Positions 1 through 12,000 of a stretch of DNA of 64,000 bases are shown here, piece after piece. This stretch comes from Achaetomium macrosporum (Eukaryota > Ascomycota > Sordariomycetes > Sordariales > Chaetomiaceae), in contig MU860062.1 in the NCBI GenBank assembly GCA_033296875.1, positions 59,580 through 123,579 of the forward strand, given 5' to 3'. The notes under the pieces were generated by a model. That model had not been told where the DNA came from. It ran no database searches and was given only the letters and a program-made list of their open reading frames with translations. Position 1 is the stretch's first letter. Each line of letters opens with the position of its first letter. The translations under genes were made by a program, and so were the position numbers.

Positions 1-3
1 AGC

Positions 4-1101
4 TTGATCGTTACTGCATCACCTGGTGACCTTGCCTGGTATTACGATCCAGGATCGAGCCTTGATGGGCTACAGCGCGACAACCGTCGGTCGCCAACCA
101 AGAGGCGACAGAAGACCAATCACAACAGGCTTGTCGGAGAGGAGGGCGGTGCCCGTCGCTCGTCTACGGATGGGCAATCGACCAGTCACCTGAGATTACA
201 CGACGCCCATGGTTCGGACATCCCAGGGCCAGTCCAGTCTTCAGTCTCTCGGGCTTCTTCATCAGCCGCTCTCTGCGGATCTCCTTGCAGAGACACCGCC
301 AGCACTGTGTTCGCCCGCGTGTCGCAGTCGTCAGTTAGTCCGAGCCCGTCGCCTCGACCCAGGAGGATAGACCCCGCACCCGTTCATGAATCACCCTCAT
401 CACCCGGCGGCTCAGCTGTCTCGACCAATACCACCCAACCTGGCTTCCTATCTTCGCCTGTCGATTACTCGCTGCCTACCGTCACGGCATCGTCACCGGC
501 CCGCCATCGGTCGCGCAAGGCTGTTGGTGACGGCGTGACTGCGGTCGTTGCACGGTATGACCAGAGCTGTGTCAACAGTACTGTGTCAAGACAGCTTCCG
601 GCCGGTTGCGAGGCTTGGTCGTCTCCCCACCGTGACAGGCAGCACGTTGTCCAGCAAGACAGCGTTGTTGCAGTCAATGCGGTTTTGGCGACCATACTGT
701 CCTCAACCCTGCCGACGCGGCGTAACGTTGCTGTGGACGATGTGAAGATCAACCTCCACACATTGTTCTTCCAGCTTGCCGTGTTCGGTCTTGTCTCTCT
801 CCTCTGTGCTTCTGCTGCCCTGCAGGCACACCTGGCAAGTCAAGTCAACCTCGTCAACATCCTTGCCATCGCATTCATATCTCTGGGCCGGTTCGCACCT
901 TGGTGCTCCGGGTCGTCGAGCGCGACACAGGTCGCCTCGAAAACCTTGCCATCACCGACGTCATCTGGAATGATTGACAGTGTCAAGTCGAAGATCCAGG
1001 CCGTTGTCACCGAGAGCTCGAGGCAGCTCCGGTGTGCGGTATCTCAGCGGGCGAGGAACATTGTTCCAAGCCTTGTGCCGGTGCGAAGCTTGAGGTTCTA
1101 A
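4..1101 (+). CDS. Hypothetical protein, probably 5'-truncated by the window edge, with C-terminal hydrophobic segments
   Basis: I do not recognise this protein. The frame is open from the first bases of the window, so the true start probably lies outside it. About 240 residues are Ser/Pro/Arg-rich and look disordered. Then comes a hydrophobic block (LHTLFFQLAVFGLVSLLCAS, about residues 251-270) and a second one (VNLVNILAIAFISLGRF), which suggests one or two membrane passes near the C-terminus, followed by a short basic tail ending at a TAA. The length and the C-rich third positions favour a real exon, but nothing in it assigns a function. A spurious frame cannot be excluded. Confidence 0.4.
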   Translation: MIVTASPGDLAWYYDPGSSLDGLQRDNRRSPTKRRQKTNHNRLVGEEGGARRSSTDGQSTSHLRLHDAHGSDIPGPVQSSVSRASSSAALCGSPCRDTASTVFARVSQSSVSPSPSPRPRRIDPAPVHESPSSPGGSAVSTNTTQPGFLSSPVDYSLPTVTASSPARHRSRKAVGDGVTAVVARYDQSCVNSTVSRQLPAGCEAWSSPHRDRQHVVQQDSVVAVNAVLATILSSTLPTRRNVAVDDVKINLHTLFFQLAVFGLVSLLCASAALQAHLASQVNLVNILAIAFISLGRFAPWCSGSSSATQVASKTLPSPTSSGMIDSVKSKIQAVVTESSRQLRCAVSQRARNIVPSLVPVRSLRF

Positions 1102-1947
1102 TATCTCAGTGCTTTGGCAAGTGTTTTGGTTTGTTTGTGATGCTTTGTTGTTAGCGAGTGCATTTTGACTATGATACCCCGGGTCGGATTTTGAGACATG
1201 TGGTCGTCCTCTTCTCTTCCTCGATTGTGTATATTATCTTCGGGCTGGCTCTTTCGCCGCCATGGGAGCATGGTTTGCGGTTATGGGATTGGGGGAGGAC
1301 GAAGCTTGGTGGACTGTTGAGGACCTGATGCTGAGGGCGGAGCTCTTTCTTCCCTGCCATTGTTTTCCGAGCAAGGTAGTACTGGCTCAGCCCCTCGGGC
1401 TTGACAATTGAAGGTCCTTGCAGGCCATCGTAAATTTTATTTGACTCGTCCCTTTGCTGCGATTGTGATGGTGATAGGATGCCTAATATGCTCAAGGATG
1501 TAACAAAGCGGATTACGCGAGATCTGGTTGAACCTTGAACTTATCGGGGTTGGCTGAATCACCGTGATCCACTTTTCTTTTCCTTGCATGCAGTTCCGTC
1601 TCACGGCCCTCGTCTGTGTGCGATCTGTTCAGACGACACTCTTTAACTCTCCCTTACATGGCAGGGACAACTTCAGAGCTCGTCCCAAGATTCAGCATCA
1701 CCTTCACCAGGTGTGACTGCTGAGGCGTTGCTCGCAGCTGCCAAACGCGAAGACCATGAGCACAAACCGCATCTCCTACTTAGACCATCTTTATTGCCAC
1801 GCAGGTGACTCATGAAGCATTTCTTTATGGCAGTATGTGCTGTTCACCGGTTTTGAATATTCAGGTTCTTATTTCCAAGCAGCTGACCGGTTGTAACTGG
1901 GCTGGCGGTGGAGCATAATTCAGTTTGAAGGGTGTTGTGAAAAAGAA
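1102..1947. other. Intergenic, no gene seen
   Basis: This is the 846-bp gap between the left-edge protein and TAD2. Short frames on the minus strand (around 1169-1495) have no convincing start context or family resemblance. The right end should hold the TAD2 promoter; I see no clear element in it. Confidence 0.5.
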
Positions 1948-4020
1948 ATGGCAGTCACGCTCCTCAAAGACCTCCTGGCCATTGGCCTCAAAACCACTGC
2001 ATTTGTGCAGTCGCTCTTTCTGTTTCCTCTCAATGCTCTACTAAGAGCAGTGGATCGTTTCCCTCTCCCACGCAGGGCAAACCAACCACTTCTTCCTTGC
2101 TCAACATCTGGCTCTGCGTCCTCCTCCTCCTCGAAGCAAACTCATAACAACGACGTTGACGAGGTCGGCCGCCTCAGCGACAGCGATATGACGGTGACAA
2201 CCGAGCCCCCAGGCCAGAACCCATCAGTCTCCAACATGGCTGCGACTCTTGCAAAGAATCCTTCCTCCGGGAAAGAAAATCACCCTCCTTCAAAACCCCC
2301 CCAGACCACCGACGACGCCCTGCTTGCCGACGGAATCTCGCGCTTGGAGATCAACCAACCCGGAACTACATCAAAGGAACCTCTGACCTCACTTAAGGAT
2401 GCTGTCAACGGCGCTGGGAGCATCGCGCAGGATGGGACCGGCAGGCCAACGCTGCAGAATGGCACCTCGCCGCAGCAAACTGGCCCGGAGAACATTAGCA
2501 GCAGTACTGTGGGGGAAGTGACACGGGCGCTTCCGGTTCCGCTGAGGCATCCGGTCTCCCAGACTAATAAGCCGAAGGGAATGACGACGACGATGCAGCT
2601 AGACGGCGAGACGGTGCAGATCCGGGCCAAGGTCGAGACACCCGAGCAGGCAGCCGAGAGGGCCATGCACAGCCGGTTTATGAGGGAGGCTCTGGATATG
2701 GTAAGTCTCAGACATGCAAGCTTGCGCTCTCCGTACCTCAAGAAATACAACTCTCAGGCTTAGTATATAGGATCCCTCCTGAGTATGCTGCTTGGCTTGA
2801 AAGTCCTTCAACCGGCCTGCGCGCTGCTCCTACCCTTAACCCCAAGACAGCGTTCTGCGGTTGGACTCACAGCTAAACATCGCTACCCGTCGCCCAGCAT
2901 CACGATGCATCGCTCAGCGACTTCGACCTTTGCTAACACTATCTTACGTACAGGCCAGACTCGCCCTCAGAACCAATGAGACCCCCGTCGGTTGCGTTCT
3001 CGTCTACAGGGAGCGGGTGATCGCGAAAGGCATGAACGCCACGAACGTCACCCGTAATGGAACGAGGCATGCTGAACTCATGGCTATTTCGGCACTCCTG
3101 TCCTATTCGCCTTCCTCTGACCTCGAGCCCTCGACAAATGGCACTCTTGCTAAAGGGGCCGCAGCCAAGCCGCCCCTTGGCGACAGGACCAACGAGTCGC
3201 AGCCCACGGAAACCAGCAGCTGGGGTGATGTGGATCCCAGCGACGGGCATCTCTATCCCTACGGCCAAAAGCTTCACCCTTCCCCTCGCGTGGACCCATC
3301 AGTCATCAGGGAGTGCACCCTCTACGTCACAGTCGAGCCGTGCGTTATGTGTGCCTCGCTGCTCCGACAACTCGGTATCAAGAAGGTCTATTTTGGGGCG
3401 GTCAACGACAAGTTCGGAGGTACCGGTGGCGTCTTCCGGATCCACAAGAATTCACCGTACTCGATGGCCTCGGCACCTCCGTCGCCCGCACCTCAGGAGG
3501 GCAGGGGCATCGCGAGGCCAGCTATAGAGCGCCGTCCAGCGTCGACGGATGTTGTCACAGAGGAGCAGGACACTATGCAAGAAGAGGCCGAGTCCAACAC
3601 GGGCAATCTTGCTCCTCCCTTCGTTGCACCAGCCGACCTCCCCGGAGACGGCGGCAATATCGAGCGGGGTTTTGAAGCCGAAGGAGGCTGGGGCAGAGAC
3701 GAGGCTGTGACTCTATTGCGGCAATTCTACGTTCAAGAGAACAACAGAGGTTAGTGTTGACGATATTTTTGTCTCTGACCTGCGTGGTTACTTACATGGT
3801 GGCAGCGCCTGTCCCAAGGAAGAAGGAAGGCAGGGCTGCTCGTCTTGCGGCGATGATGGAGCGCGACGGTCACGCGGGTGGCTCCATGGTTGACTCTGGA
3901 ATCCGGCCGAAGTGCTCAGAGGGATCGCAGACAAGTGGATCCGACATTCAGGACTTTGCCGCTGAAGTTTCTATCGAGAATACCGCGGCTGAGGTTACTA
4001 CTGAGATCTCCGCCGCTTAA
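1948..4020 (+). CDS. tad2: tRNA-specific adenosine deaminase, catalytic subunit (TAD2/ADAT2), with long N-terminal extension
   Basis: Exons 1948-2700, 2954-3749 and 3806-4020 give 587 residues. The first intron (253 bp) has GTAAGT and a GCTAAC branch; the second (56 bp) starts GTTAGT. Tad2 with Tad3 converts A34 to inosine in tRNA anticodons. The deaminase core begins around residue 240 (SRFMREALDM joined across the intron to ARLALRTNETPVGC). It has the zinc/proton-shuttle HAE (H290, E292) and PCVMC (C381, C384), followed by the family-typical FGGTGGVFRIH. Residues 1-210 are extra: a hydrophobic start (MAVTLLKDLLAIGLKTTAF) and a Ser/Thr-rich stretch. About 75 low-complexity residues separate HAE from PCxxC. 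The yeast enzyme is about 250 residues, so the start could instead be an internal ATG at 2581, 2593 or 2665. The deaminase identity is secure; the exact N-terminus is not. Confidence 0.88.
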
Positions 4021-4589
4021 CTTGCGTTGAGCTCTTCATCGCGGCGGGACGCAGCGAGCCGGGCATCGGGACAGCGACTATTCCCAGACAGCTTTTCCTC
4101 CCATTCAGCACCTCACATCGTAGCCCGGCACGCTGCAGAAGGATGATATATTTAAGAGCCTCTGAGCGCATGACGGAAGGGATCTTGTCTTGCTCAGGCT
4201 GGCGGACACTCTTCATCCAAGTGGCGCCGGATGTTGGACCCCCTTTTCGAGCTGCAAGAAGATTGCGTCGGCCGCTCCCACGACAGAGGGCTATGCAATC
4301 GGTGCTGATCTTCCCGTTACAGTGGTCATCGCATCTTTGCCGTGCAGCGGGCGCGGATTAGGGGTGCTTGTATCAGTTTGAGTTTTTGCCATGTCGATCC
4401 ATCATGTTTATTTACTCGCTGTATGCACTCCTATGGCCCGGGTCGCAGGTTGACGATTCACCCTATATGTACGGCATTTTGCCCTTACACGATAGAGCAT
4501 ATACCATTCATACATGCGCCCCGCGGCCCATGAGAAACTTAAAAAAGGGTACAGATCTCTGAAATTTGCGAGCCCCTCCCTCACTGTTC
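4021..4589. other. Convergent 3' intergenic region
   Basis: TAD2 (+) and the GFA-domain gene (-) end toward each other here. Only short unsupported frames are present. The region presumably holds the two 3' UTRs. Confidence 0.5.
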
Positions 4590-5759
4590 TCACTGTTGTT
4601 GCCGCGCTCTGAACCTGCCGTCCAACTCCGCAATAACCCCTTCACCCCAAACCTTCGCCCCCCCTTCCCTGCCCTTTCCAGCCTCCTCCGAGAAACTGAC
4701 CCGTCCACCCCACCAGTCAAGCCAACTCTCTGCCCTTGCCCCTGCACCTGCCCGAAACAAGCCAGCACTGACATCAATCAGATCAGGCCGGAACCGGTCA
4801 TGCCAGAAGACAGTCGCGCCGCATCGCGCGCAGAATTCCCGCATTCGCCCTGAGGAGGACTCGTATTGTCGCAGTGACACCCCGTCGGGCAGTTGGGCGA
4901 AATCCAGCAGCTGGTGCTCGGACTCGGGCGACGAGGAGATGAGGATATTCCGTCGCGGGACGAAGGCCCATGTCTGGATCTCGAATCCCGAGGTCAGACG
5001 GCAGCTTGGGCAGGCGCACGTTCCTGCTAGATACCTCACCCTCGTCGCATTCGATTTGGATTTGCCGTCGGCAGTCTCGTGAGTAGTAAGGGGTAAGGTG
5101 CCAGGGCGGAGGTACCACTTCTCGTGGGAAGGGTTGGATACCACGTCGGAGGGGGTGCTGATATATGGCAGGAGGAGGTCGGGGTAGGGCGAGTCCGGAT
5201 TGACTAAGGGGTCCGAGGAGGGAGGCGTGATTTGGAGTGAGACGGATTTACACTCGCATGAAGCCGGGAGGATGTCGTTGCTGTACTGTGAAGGTGAGGT
5301 TGGTGAGGTTGGTGGGGTGCTGATGGGAGGTGAATTCGGGAGCCATAGTGCGAGGCCACCGTCTTTAGTGTCGTTAACGTGTAAATGGTGCCATTTCTCG
5401 GGTAGTTTGGAGTCCGGTGCATAGATGATGATTCCCGTGGCTACCTCCCATGACCATTCCTCAGGGGGCGCGGATGGAGAAGGCTGCCTAGCCCGGAAGA
5501 CGTGGCATCCACATGTCGAGCAGAAGTATCGAGTCGATGCTGGCGAGGTGGAATAGCTCTCCAAGCCGACGACGGAGGGCGCAGGGTGGGATGAGATTGG
5601 GGCGTAAGAAACGCAGAGAAGGCCTGTCATGTGGCGGCAGGTTTCACAGTGGCAGAACGACACGCCGGAGAAGACGTCGTGGTTGGCTCGGGGCGCCAGT
5701 GTCTGCCGGGCAGCGCCACAGTGGCACGAGATGGTGACGGACTTGCGTGAAGCTTCCAT
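4590..5759 (-). CDS. Tandem GFA/CENP-V-like zinc protein (DUF636 family)
   Basis: Single exon of 389 residues. Two glutathione-dependent-formaldehyde-activating (GFA, CENP-V-like) folds are visible in tandem. The first has SCHCGAARQTL near residues 11-21, then CHCETCRHMTG and FCSTCGCHVF. The second starts near residue 165 (ASCECKSVSL), with CACPSCRLTSGF and EFCARCGATVFW. These Cys sets are the zinc ligands of the fold. Members of this family are named after a glutathione-formaldehyde adduct enzyme, but most fungal members, two-domain ones included, have no proven substrate, so a catalytic role is only inferred. The start ATG at 5759 lies just before the first motif. No signal peptide or membrane segment is seen, so it is probably cytosolic. 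Confidence 0.85.
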   Translation of the reverse strand: MEASRKSVTISCHCGAARQTLAPRANHDVFSGVSFCHCETCRHMTGLLCVSYAPISSHPAPSVVGLESYSTSPASTRYFCSTCGCHVFRARQPSPSAPPEEWSWEVATGIIIYAPDSKLPEKWHHLHVNDTKDGGLALWLPNSPPISTPPTSPTSPSQYSNDILPASCECKSVSLQITPPSSDPLVNPDSPYPDLLLPYISTPSDVVSNPSHEKWYLRPGTLPLTTHETADGKSKSNATRVRYLAGTCACPSCRLTSGFEIQTWAFVPRRNILISSSPESEHQLLDFAQLPDGVSLRQYESSSGRMREFCARCGATVFWHDRFRPDLIDVSAGLFRAGAGARAESWLDWWGGRVSFSEEAGKGREGGAKVWGEGVIAELDGRFRARQQQ

Positions 5760-7070
5760 GCTAAATGTATTTCTACTTGTTCGACCGTCGGATGCGGTTC
5801 AGGGAGACAAATCTTGGTCTAGTTCTTGCGAGCAGCACTTATACAGCCATTAACAAGTCGTGCAAGTGACCCTTGTCCGGTTTTACGGGCCGCCGCAGGC
5901 CGACGATCTGCCGATATACGGTTCGGCCTCCCGACCCAGGTTAACTGGACACCGCAGGCAGGCGCCTGCGTCCTGTGACCTGCCCAGTTGACAGACGCGG
6001 CTTCCTCAATGCATGGCCATTAATGACATTGGGGTTCGCGCCTTGATTAAGTCCAAGCACATCACCTTAGATAAGGTAAGTAAAGTACTGATCAGCTGCT
6101 CGATGACAACCTAACCTAATTGATCCAAACCCCTCCCGGATTGTTTACCCCGCTCCCATCAAAGGGCTCGTGTCCTTCCTTCTTTCAGATCAAAAACACC
6201 AGGCTCTGCCAGCACTATAGTAGTGCAGAATCGACTCAATTTCAGGACCAGTCGTCAGATTCGACAAGATTGCCCCCCTCTGCTAGGTCCAAAGTTGAGG
6301 CACCGCGCTTCTACAGGAGTGGGTGGTGTCAGGAGGTGAGGTTGGTGTTGTGGTTGCAATCGCCCGGCCTCATCAGGCCCAGGGAACCTTGACGGCCCAT
6401 CGGCTGAGGTCACGAAGGACGGCGCCATGGGGCCTCCCCCTACAGCCACATTCCGTTTTGTCGTCTGAGAATTCTCACAAGGCAGCCCGGGTCCTCTTCT
6501 GAATGAAGACCCTCCTTGTGGTCCACGAGGTGGTGACAACCACGCTCACGCGACACAGCGTATAAAGCGCGTGCAAGACACCGCGGAGCAACCCAAGAGA
6601 GCATCCACTCCGACCGCTCAGGGGGTATCGTCAAGAGAAAGGTGAAGCGACGCATTCGCTGCCACTGGCAAGATGCGCAAGGAATCCCTTCGTCACCGCA
6701 GTAGTCCGAAGCTACGAAGGGGTAGGATTCCGGACAGGTTGCCGATCCCAGTACCGGTCTCTTTGACAAGAGGGTGGAATGGCCCTCCGGGCCAAACGCT
6801 GACCGCTGAGGTCTCATTTGACGTCCTTTCCGTTTCAACCATCGGATCCCCATGTTGAGTGGTGGCTAGCATCACGTTCCATCGACTTTCCCATATTAAT
6901 CCTTCTGTCAGAGGTCTGAACTCAGTGGTGCCAAGGCGAAGGGGCCACGGATGGCAGGAAAGGGCACAATGCAGGACAGGAACTTGCGATCGGAACGCAC
7001 TGCTGAGTTGTATACGACCAAAAAAATCCCTCATAGGAAATACAGGGGCTTAACAAACGGCATCCCTTTA
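5760..7070. other. Intergenic, no gene seen
   Basis: This 1.3-kb stretch lies between the start of the GFA gene and the end of the purine permease. The part next to 5760 is the GFA promoter side. Several overlapping frames of 60-140 codons occur on both strands (6440-6853 and 6693-7034, for example) but none has family resemblance or splice logic, so I do not call them. Confidence 0.5.
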
Positions 7071-9091
7071 TTATACCGTCTTCTCGGATCGGCCAGTGGC
7101 GATAGCTGTGTCGTTTTCCGAACCAGATGTTTTGCGAGCGGCATTCACTGCCACTCCCTCAGCCTCGGAGACGGATGCGGTATGGGCGCGCCAAAAGTCC
7201 TTCTTTCCACTCGCTAGGCGTCCCATCCACGGCGGCATAATACCGCCTTCAGTCCGCCATGTCCAGGGCTCCTTCAGCTCCTTGTTGGGCGGCACAATGC
7301 GGCCACCGCTCGCCTTTTCGATAATCAAAACCAAGGTGTTGATCAGGATGTACAGGCAGACGCCGGCTATCAAGCCGTCGGCGATCGAGTACGAGAACGG
7401 CATGATAGCGATGGTCACAAAGGCCGGAAGCGAGTCGCCGAGGTATTTCCAGTTGATATCGGTCACGGCCTGTACCATCATGGAGCCGACCAGCACAAGC
7501 ACGCAGCCGGTTGCCCAGGGCGGGATCGAGGCGAAGATAGGGGCAAAGAAGATGGAAATAAAGAAGCACAGCCCGGTGAACATGGCCGTCAAGCCCGTCT
7601 TGCCGCCTTCACCGATACCCGCACCAGACTCGACGAATGCAGTAACCGGCGGCGTGCCCATCACGGAACCGATCGAAATGGTCAATGAGTCGACCATGTA
7701 ACTAAGATCCGTCAGTGTCAGTATATCGATCTCTCAAGGGCAACGCAAGCGGCAATGTGGAGGTACGTACGCCATGGTGGATCCTTCGAAGTCCTGAGTG
7801 ACGGGATCAACGAGGTTGGCGTACCGAGCCATGGAATAGAGCGTGCCCGTGCAGTCCAAGATGTCGACATAGAGGAAGGTGATCAGGGCTAAACCGAACT
7901 GCCCGCTGTAACTCGCAACGTCCCAGCGCTGGACATTCAGGACGTGTTGGATAGGGTGGAAGTCAACGACCTTCCTGAAGAAATCGAAGTTGGCGTTGCC
8001 GACGTCGGTGTAGGGGAAATAGGTGACAGGCGTGGTGCGGGGCCATGAGATAATCGACACGAGGAGAATACCGGCGATGATGGCGCCTTTCACTCGATAC
8101 ATCATCAGCATGGCGGTGAAGACGCCGCCACAAAAGATGCCGATCCACATCGACGGGTTGCGCATCTTGACGCCATCCGGGCACTGGCCCGACTCGTCCA
8201 AGAGGTCTTGCGAGCAGCCCGCCAGCGCGATGGGAACAGACGTCCCGCCAACAATAAGGCCAATGCCTTCAGCATATGTCAGGCCGATCAGAGTCAAGAA
8301 GAGCCCAATGCCGACACTTGTCGCCAGCTTTATGCAGCGGGGGATGATACGAGCAAGCCACTGCCGCATGCCGAGAAGGGCAAGGCCGAAGAAGATGAAG
8401 CCTTCGATGAAGATGGCGGTCAGAGCGACGTTATACGGCACCGGGCCTGATCCATTTTTGCCGACGACTGTGTAGGCGAAGTATGCGTTCAACCCCATCC
8501 CAGGGGCAATCCCCACAGGCCTGCAGCTGATGTGTCAGTTGTTCTCGTTCCCATGCCATCTCATCGCAACCGAGTCACGCAGAATCTCGAAGTCTGTGGC
8601 CTTTGATGGACGTACAGATTGGCAAATAACCCCATGCAAAAGCTTCCCAAGGCCGATATGGCGGCCGTGGCAGTCACAAGGTCCTTTTTGACCTCGGCTG
8701 CGCACAAGGCATATTCCGTGTCGTTCGCGCAAGGGACCTGCCCAACGACCGGCGGCGCATTGCACACACAAGTGCCTCCTGAGTCGGCAACAATGCTGGC
8801 GTTGACAGCAATGATGTAGCTGCAAGAAGTCTGAGTATCGGCCCGTCGATCCTAGAGGTACAGAGCAGGATGTACTCACGCCATTGCGAAGAAGGTCGCG
8901 AGACCAGCGCGGATCTCTGTGAAGAAATGCGAGCCTTTCCTTTCTTTGGGCTGTTTGAGCAGCCTTTAGCACTGGAACCTGCAATCTCAAACGTCACTGG
9001 AAGCGCTCACATGTCCACTGCCTTCCAACTGGAACCAGTAGCCGACCGGGCTGGCGGCGATCCGCTGGTTGGTCTTCTCAATCCAGCCCAT
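7071..9091 (-). CDS. azgA: AzgA-type hypoxanthine/adenine/guanine permease (NCS2/AzgA family)
   Basis: Exons in transcript order are 9091-9011, 8950-8880, 8819-8616, 8520-7771 and 7701-7071 (578 residues). The introns are 60, 60, 95 and 69 bp. It is a plasma-membrane proton-coupled purine carrier with about 12-14 helices. Family marks are LEGSGHPKERKGSHFFTEIR near the N-terminus, then RAGLATFFAMAYIIAVNASI, the PVGIAPGMGLNAYFAYTV loop-helix, and the late SVMGTPPVTAFVESGAGI motif, which carries conserved substrate-site residues. The length matches Aspergillus AzgA (about 580). The ATG at 9091 is the first in frame after an upstream stop. The exon phases all agree, and no lesion is seen. The gene is followed at about 1.3 kb by the GFA gene on the same strand, without evident functional linkage. 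Uptake of purines is inferred from the family. Confidence 0.93.
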
Positions 9092-12000
9092 CTTGTCGTT
9101 TTCTTTCAGAGCGGCCACTCGAGGAGAGTTCGGTGTGTCGTGTACAGCAAGTTTGGGTTGAATGGGGCGAAGCTTTCAGCAAAGCTCGGGCGAAAAGGAG
9201 CACTGCTGAAGAACTTGAGGCTCTAGCAAAAGTTGTGGGTGGCCATCCATCTTTATGTAAGAAGCCAAACCGGCCGTCAGTTTAGATGGAGAAAAAAAGA
9301 AGCGCGAAAAATCCTTATCTCTGGGCCGACCATTCGGGAATCGGATCCCACTTGGAGTGGCCACTTACACAGGGACCGGCTTGCTCCCGGTCAATGCCTT
9401 GCTAGCGACGCCAAGTTGGGTGTTCGAGAAAGGAATGGCATGTGCTGCACCCCACCTCACGTCAGGATCTGCATGGAGAGAAACAGTTGCCCTGCCATCC
9501 CGCAGGCACATCAACCACTGCCATAACGTGGGAACGGAGGATCAAGGCATCTCTGGCAGCCTGTGGCGATTATGACGATGCTGTCCTTATTCACGGGCAT
9601 GGGAACGAACTGAAGCATACCCTCTCCACGAGTTCGGTCCACAAGTAAACGGAACTATCGTGAGTGGGTTTTCCTATCAGATAAAAGCCGCCACCTATGA
9701 TTGGGGCAGCTTTCGGTCCTCAGCTTCCTGAAACGTTCTCGCAGCTTATCTCCAACAGCGATTTCCCAAAGACCCTAACCAATTGAGCACTCGGCTGGCC
9801 ATTCCCGATCGGTGCCAAGTCCGTGAGGAGGTTAAACCCGAAAGAGCTCTCTTCGTGCAGAACACGGCGCATTCCCGGCCAGATTCGCGAGCCGCCTAAC
9901 ATTGCCGGGGATAAGAGATAAGACAGCGGCAGAGCGCGAGCGGCGAGGACACCACCCACACGACAGCCTTGTCTTATGAGTCGGCATGAGAAGAGCTGAG
10001 CTTGATGGATGAAACCTGCCGTGCGGGCCGATCCGATGCCCCGCGTCCGTTCGCGTCAAGGCGACCGCCGACGAGAACCCCACTATCCCGACAGCGGCTG
10101 GCGGTCTACTCCGGCCGCCGTCCGAGGTAACACTGCTTGAGACATTCCGATGCGAAGCACAAGCTCGCGTGTTCTGATAACAACACGGCGGCGCCAACTC
10201 GTGGCGACCTGGCGCCATTGCCAGACGCCCCCCCTCTCGGCCTCGGACGTTAAAAACAGAGGGTAAAAGTGGTTGATTCTTCTAAGAATAGGAGGACTGC
10301 CTTGCCCAGAGATAATTCCTATGCCTCAAGGTCATATGACCCATAGTGCTAAGCTAAAAATGGAAGAATGTCCATTAGACCCACCACACCTCCTTCAACG
10401 TGCCGGCAGAGCGCTCATTTCGTTGGCGGGTCTTCCTGTGGGGTCCCACGCCGTAAGGTACACTACTTAGTTATCATCACGTGCTTTACTCCTCAGAGGT
10501 GCGCACCAGCCTGGGATTTCGACAAACTGCCCGGTAAAAACACGCAGCTTCAACTGGCGTACGTAACTTCCGAGTCACCGATACAGGCCGACTTATACTT
10601 CAATCATGATGTTCAGACTCTTGCTTATCGTAGGGAGGCCGGGAAACCGAAGACCTGCTGGACATTTTAGGCATCAAACCGTGCATTATGAAACTGAATC
10701 GGATCGGATAATCGCAATAACCATGTGATATGGTCCGTGCAGACCTCGTCGGACGATCTCTGTATTGAGTGTTGCAGATTTCGGGGATGGAATGTTGTGG
10801 GGCGGATTCTTATAAGCCATGGCCACCTACCCATACACGCATCGCAACACAGGGCATCCTTGGCAACGGTGGGCGCTCTAGACGTCACCTTTAAGACAAG
10901 ACCTCTACTCTCCTGCGGGAGGATGGGAGGACCAACCCGTCCGTCTTGCGAAAGTACCGTCCTGCATCCAGAACATGCCCATGTCTGGCTCTGAGTCGCA
11001 ACGGGTACGTATCGTGAGCCGTGCTTGTGCTTCCAGGCTAATATAGGACTGCGGGACACGTACATGCTAAGGTACCTAGGCACTGTATCATTTGCATGTG
11101 GTCTGCATGAATTGCTGCTTCAGAGCGCCAGTGCTACAAAGGGGACGACATGTTGAGGCGTGTCAGGTTAGCCATCTCATAACCCAATCCGTATTTCCAA
11201 CCGAAAGGCGTATGCAGGAGGAATCCCTTGGTGCGGGCAATGTGTATCAAAGCGATCCAGGTCCTGCAGATAGCAGTCCATGTTGGGCTGTGAAGCCATT
11301 CTCAAACGTGCGGCAAATGCCTTGAACGGCAGCTTGAACTTGGACATACATGTTCCTCCCGGACGCCGGTCACACTGATTGAGAATACTGTTACTCCGAA
11401 CCGACCACCCAACCTACCGTAACCAGACCTGGCATGACAAGAGTTGGAGCTCCATTCGGTGCGTACACCTGCCTCAGAGTTCACAGGGCTTTACTTGGAC
11501 TACTATCCGCAAGCCCACCCACTTAAGTTGATGTTGCTGTTTGCCACTTCTCGTGATGGAGATGACTCTGGAGATTACTAGCCCACCATGTCATAGACAC
11601 TCAACCTACCTAAGGTATGTGAGACGACAGACATGCCTTCGGTGTAACTGGTAAGTGGGGTAACGAATACCAGGTAATTCTCAAAATAGGCCAAGACTTG
11701 GTCATGTCACGTCAGGAAAGGATGCGGTTTGGTTTACAACAAAGGAAAAGCCGTCGCTCTCAGACGACATAAGTTGATTTGGCCCCCCAGCAGTTCGCAT
11801 GTTCTTTTAGCTCAGTACCAGTAGTAGTACGTAGATACCAGTAGCTTACATCTGATGGCTCTCAGGGGTCAGAAGGGTCAGACTTGACTGGTTGTCCAAC
11901 CTCTGTCATGACGGCCGAGCGCGCTGTGATTACGACCGAGCATACTATTACAGCAACAGAGCATACCGTCATAATGACCCAGGGCGCTGGGATGACGACC

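Noticed and set aside
7096..7701. A 201-codon plus-strand frame over the last permease exon
   Set aside because: It is antisense to a well-supported AzgA exon. Its residues mirror the transmembrane codons and show no family.
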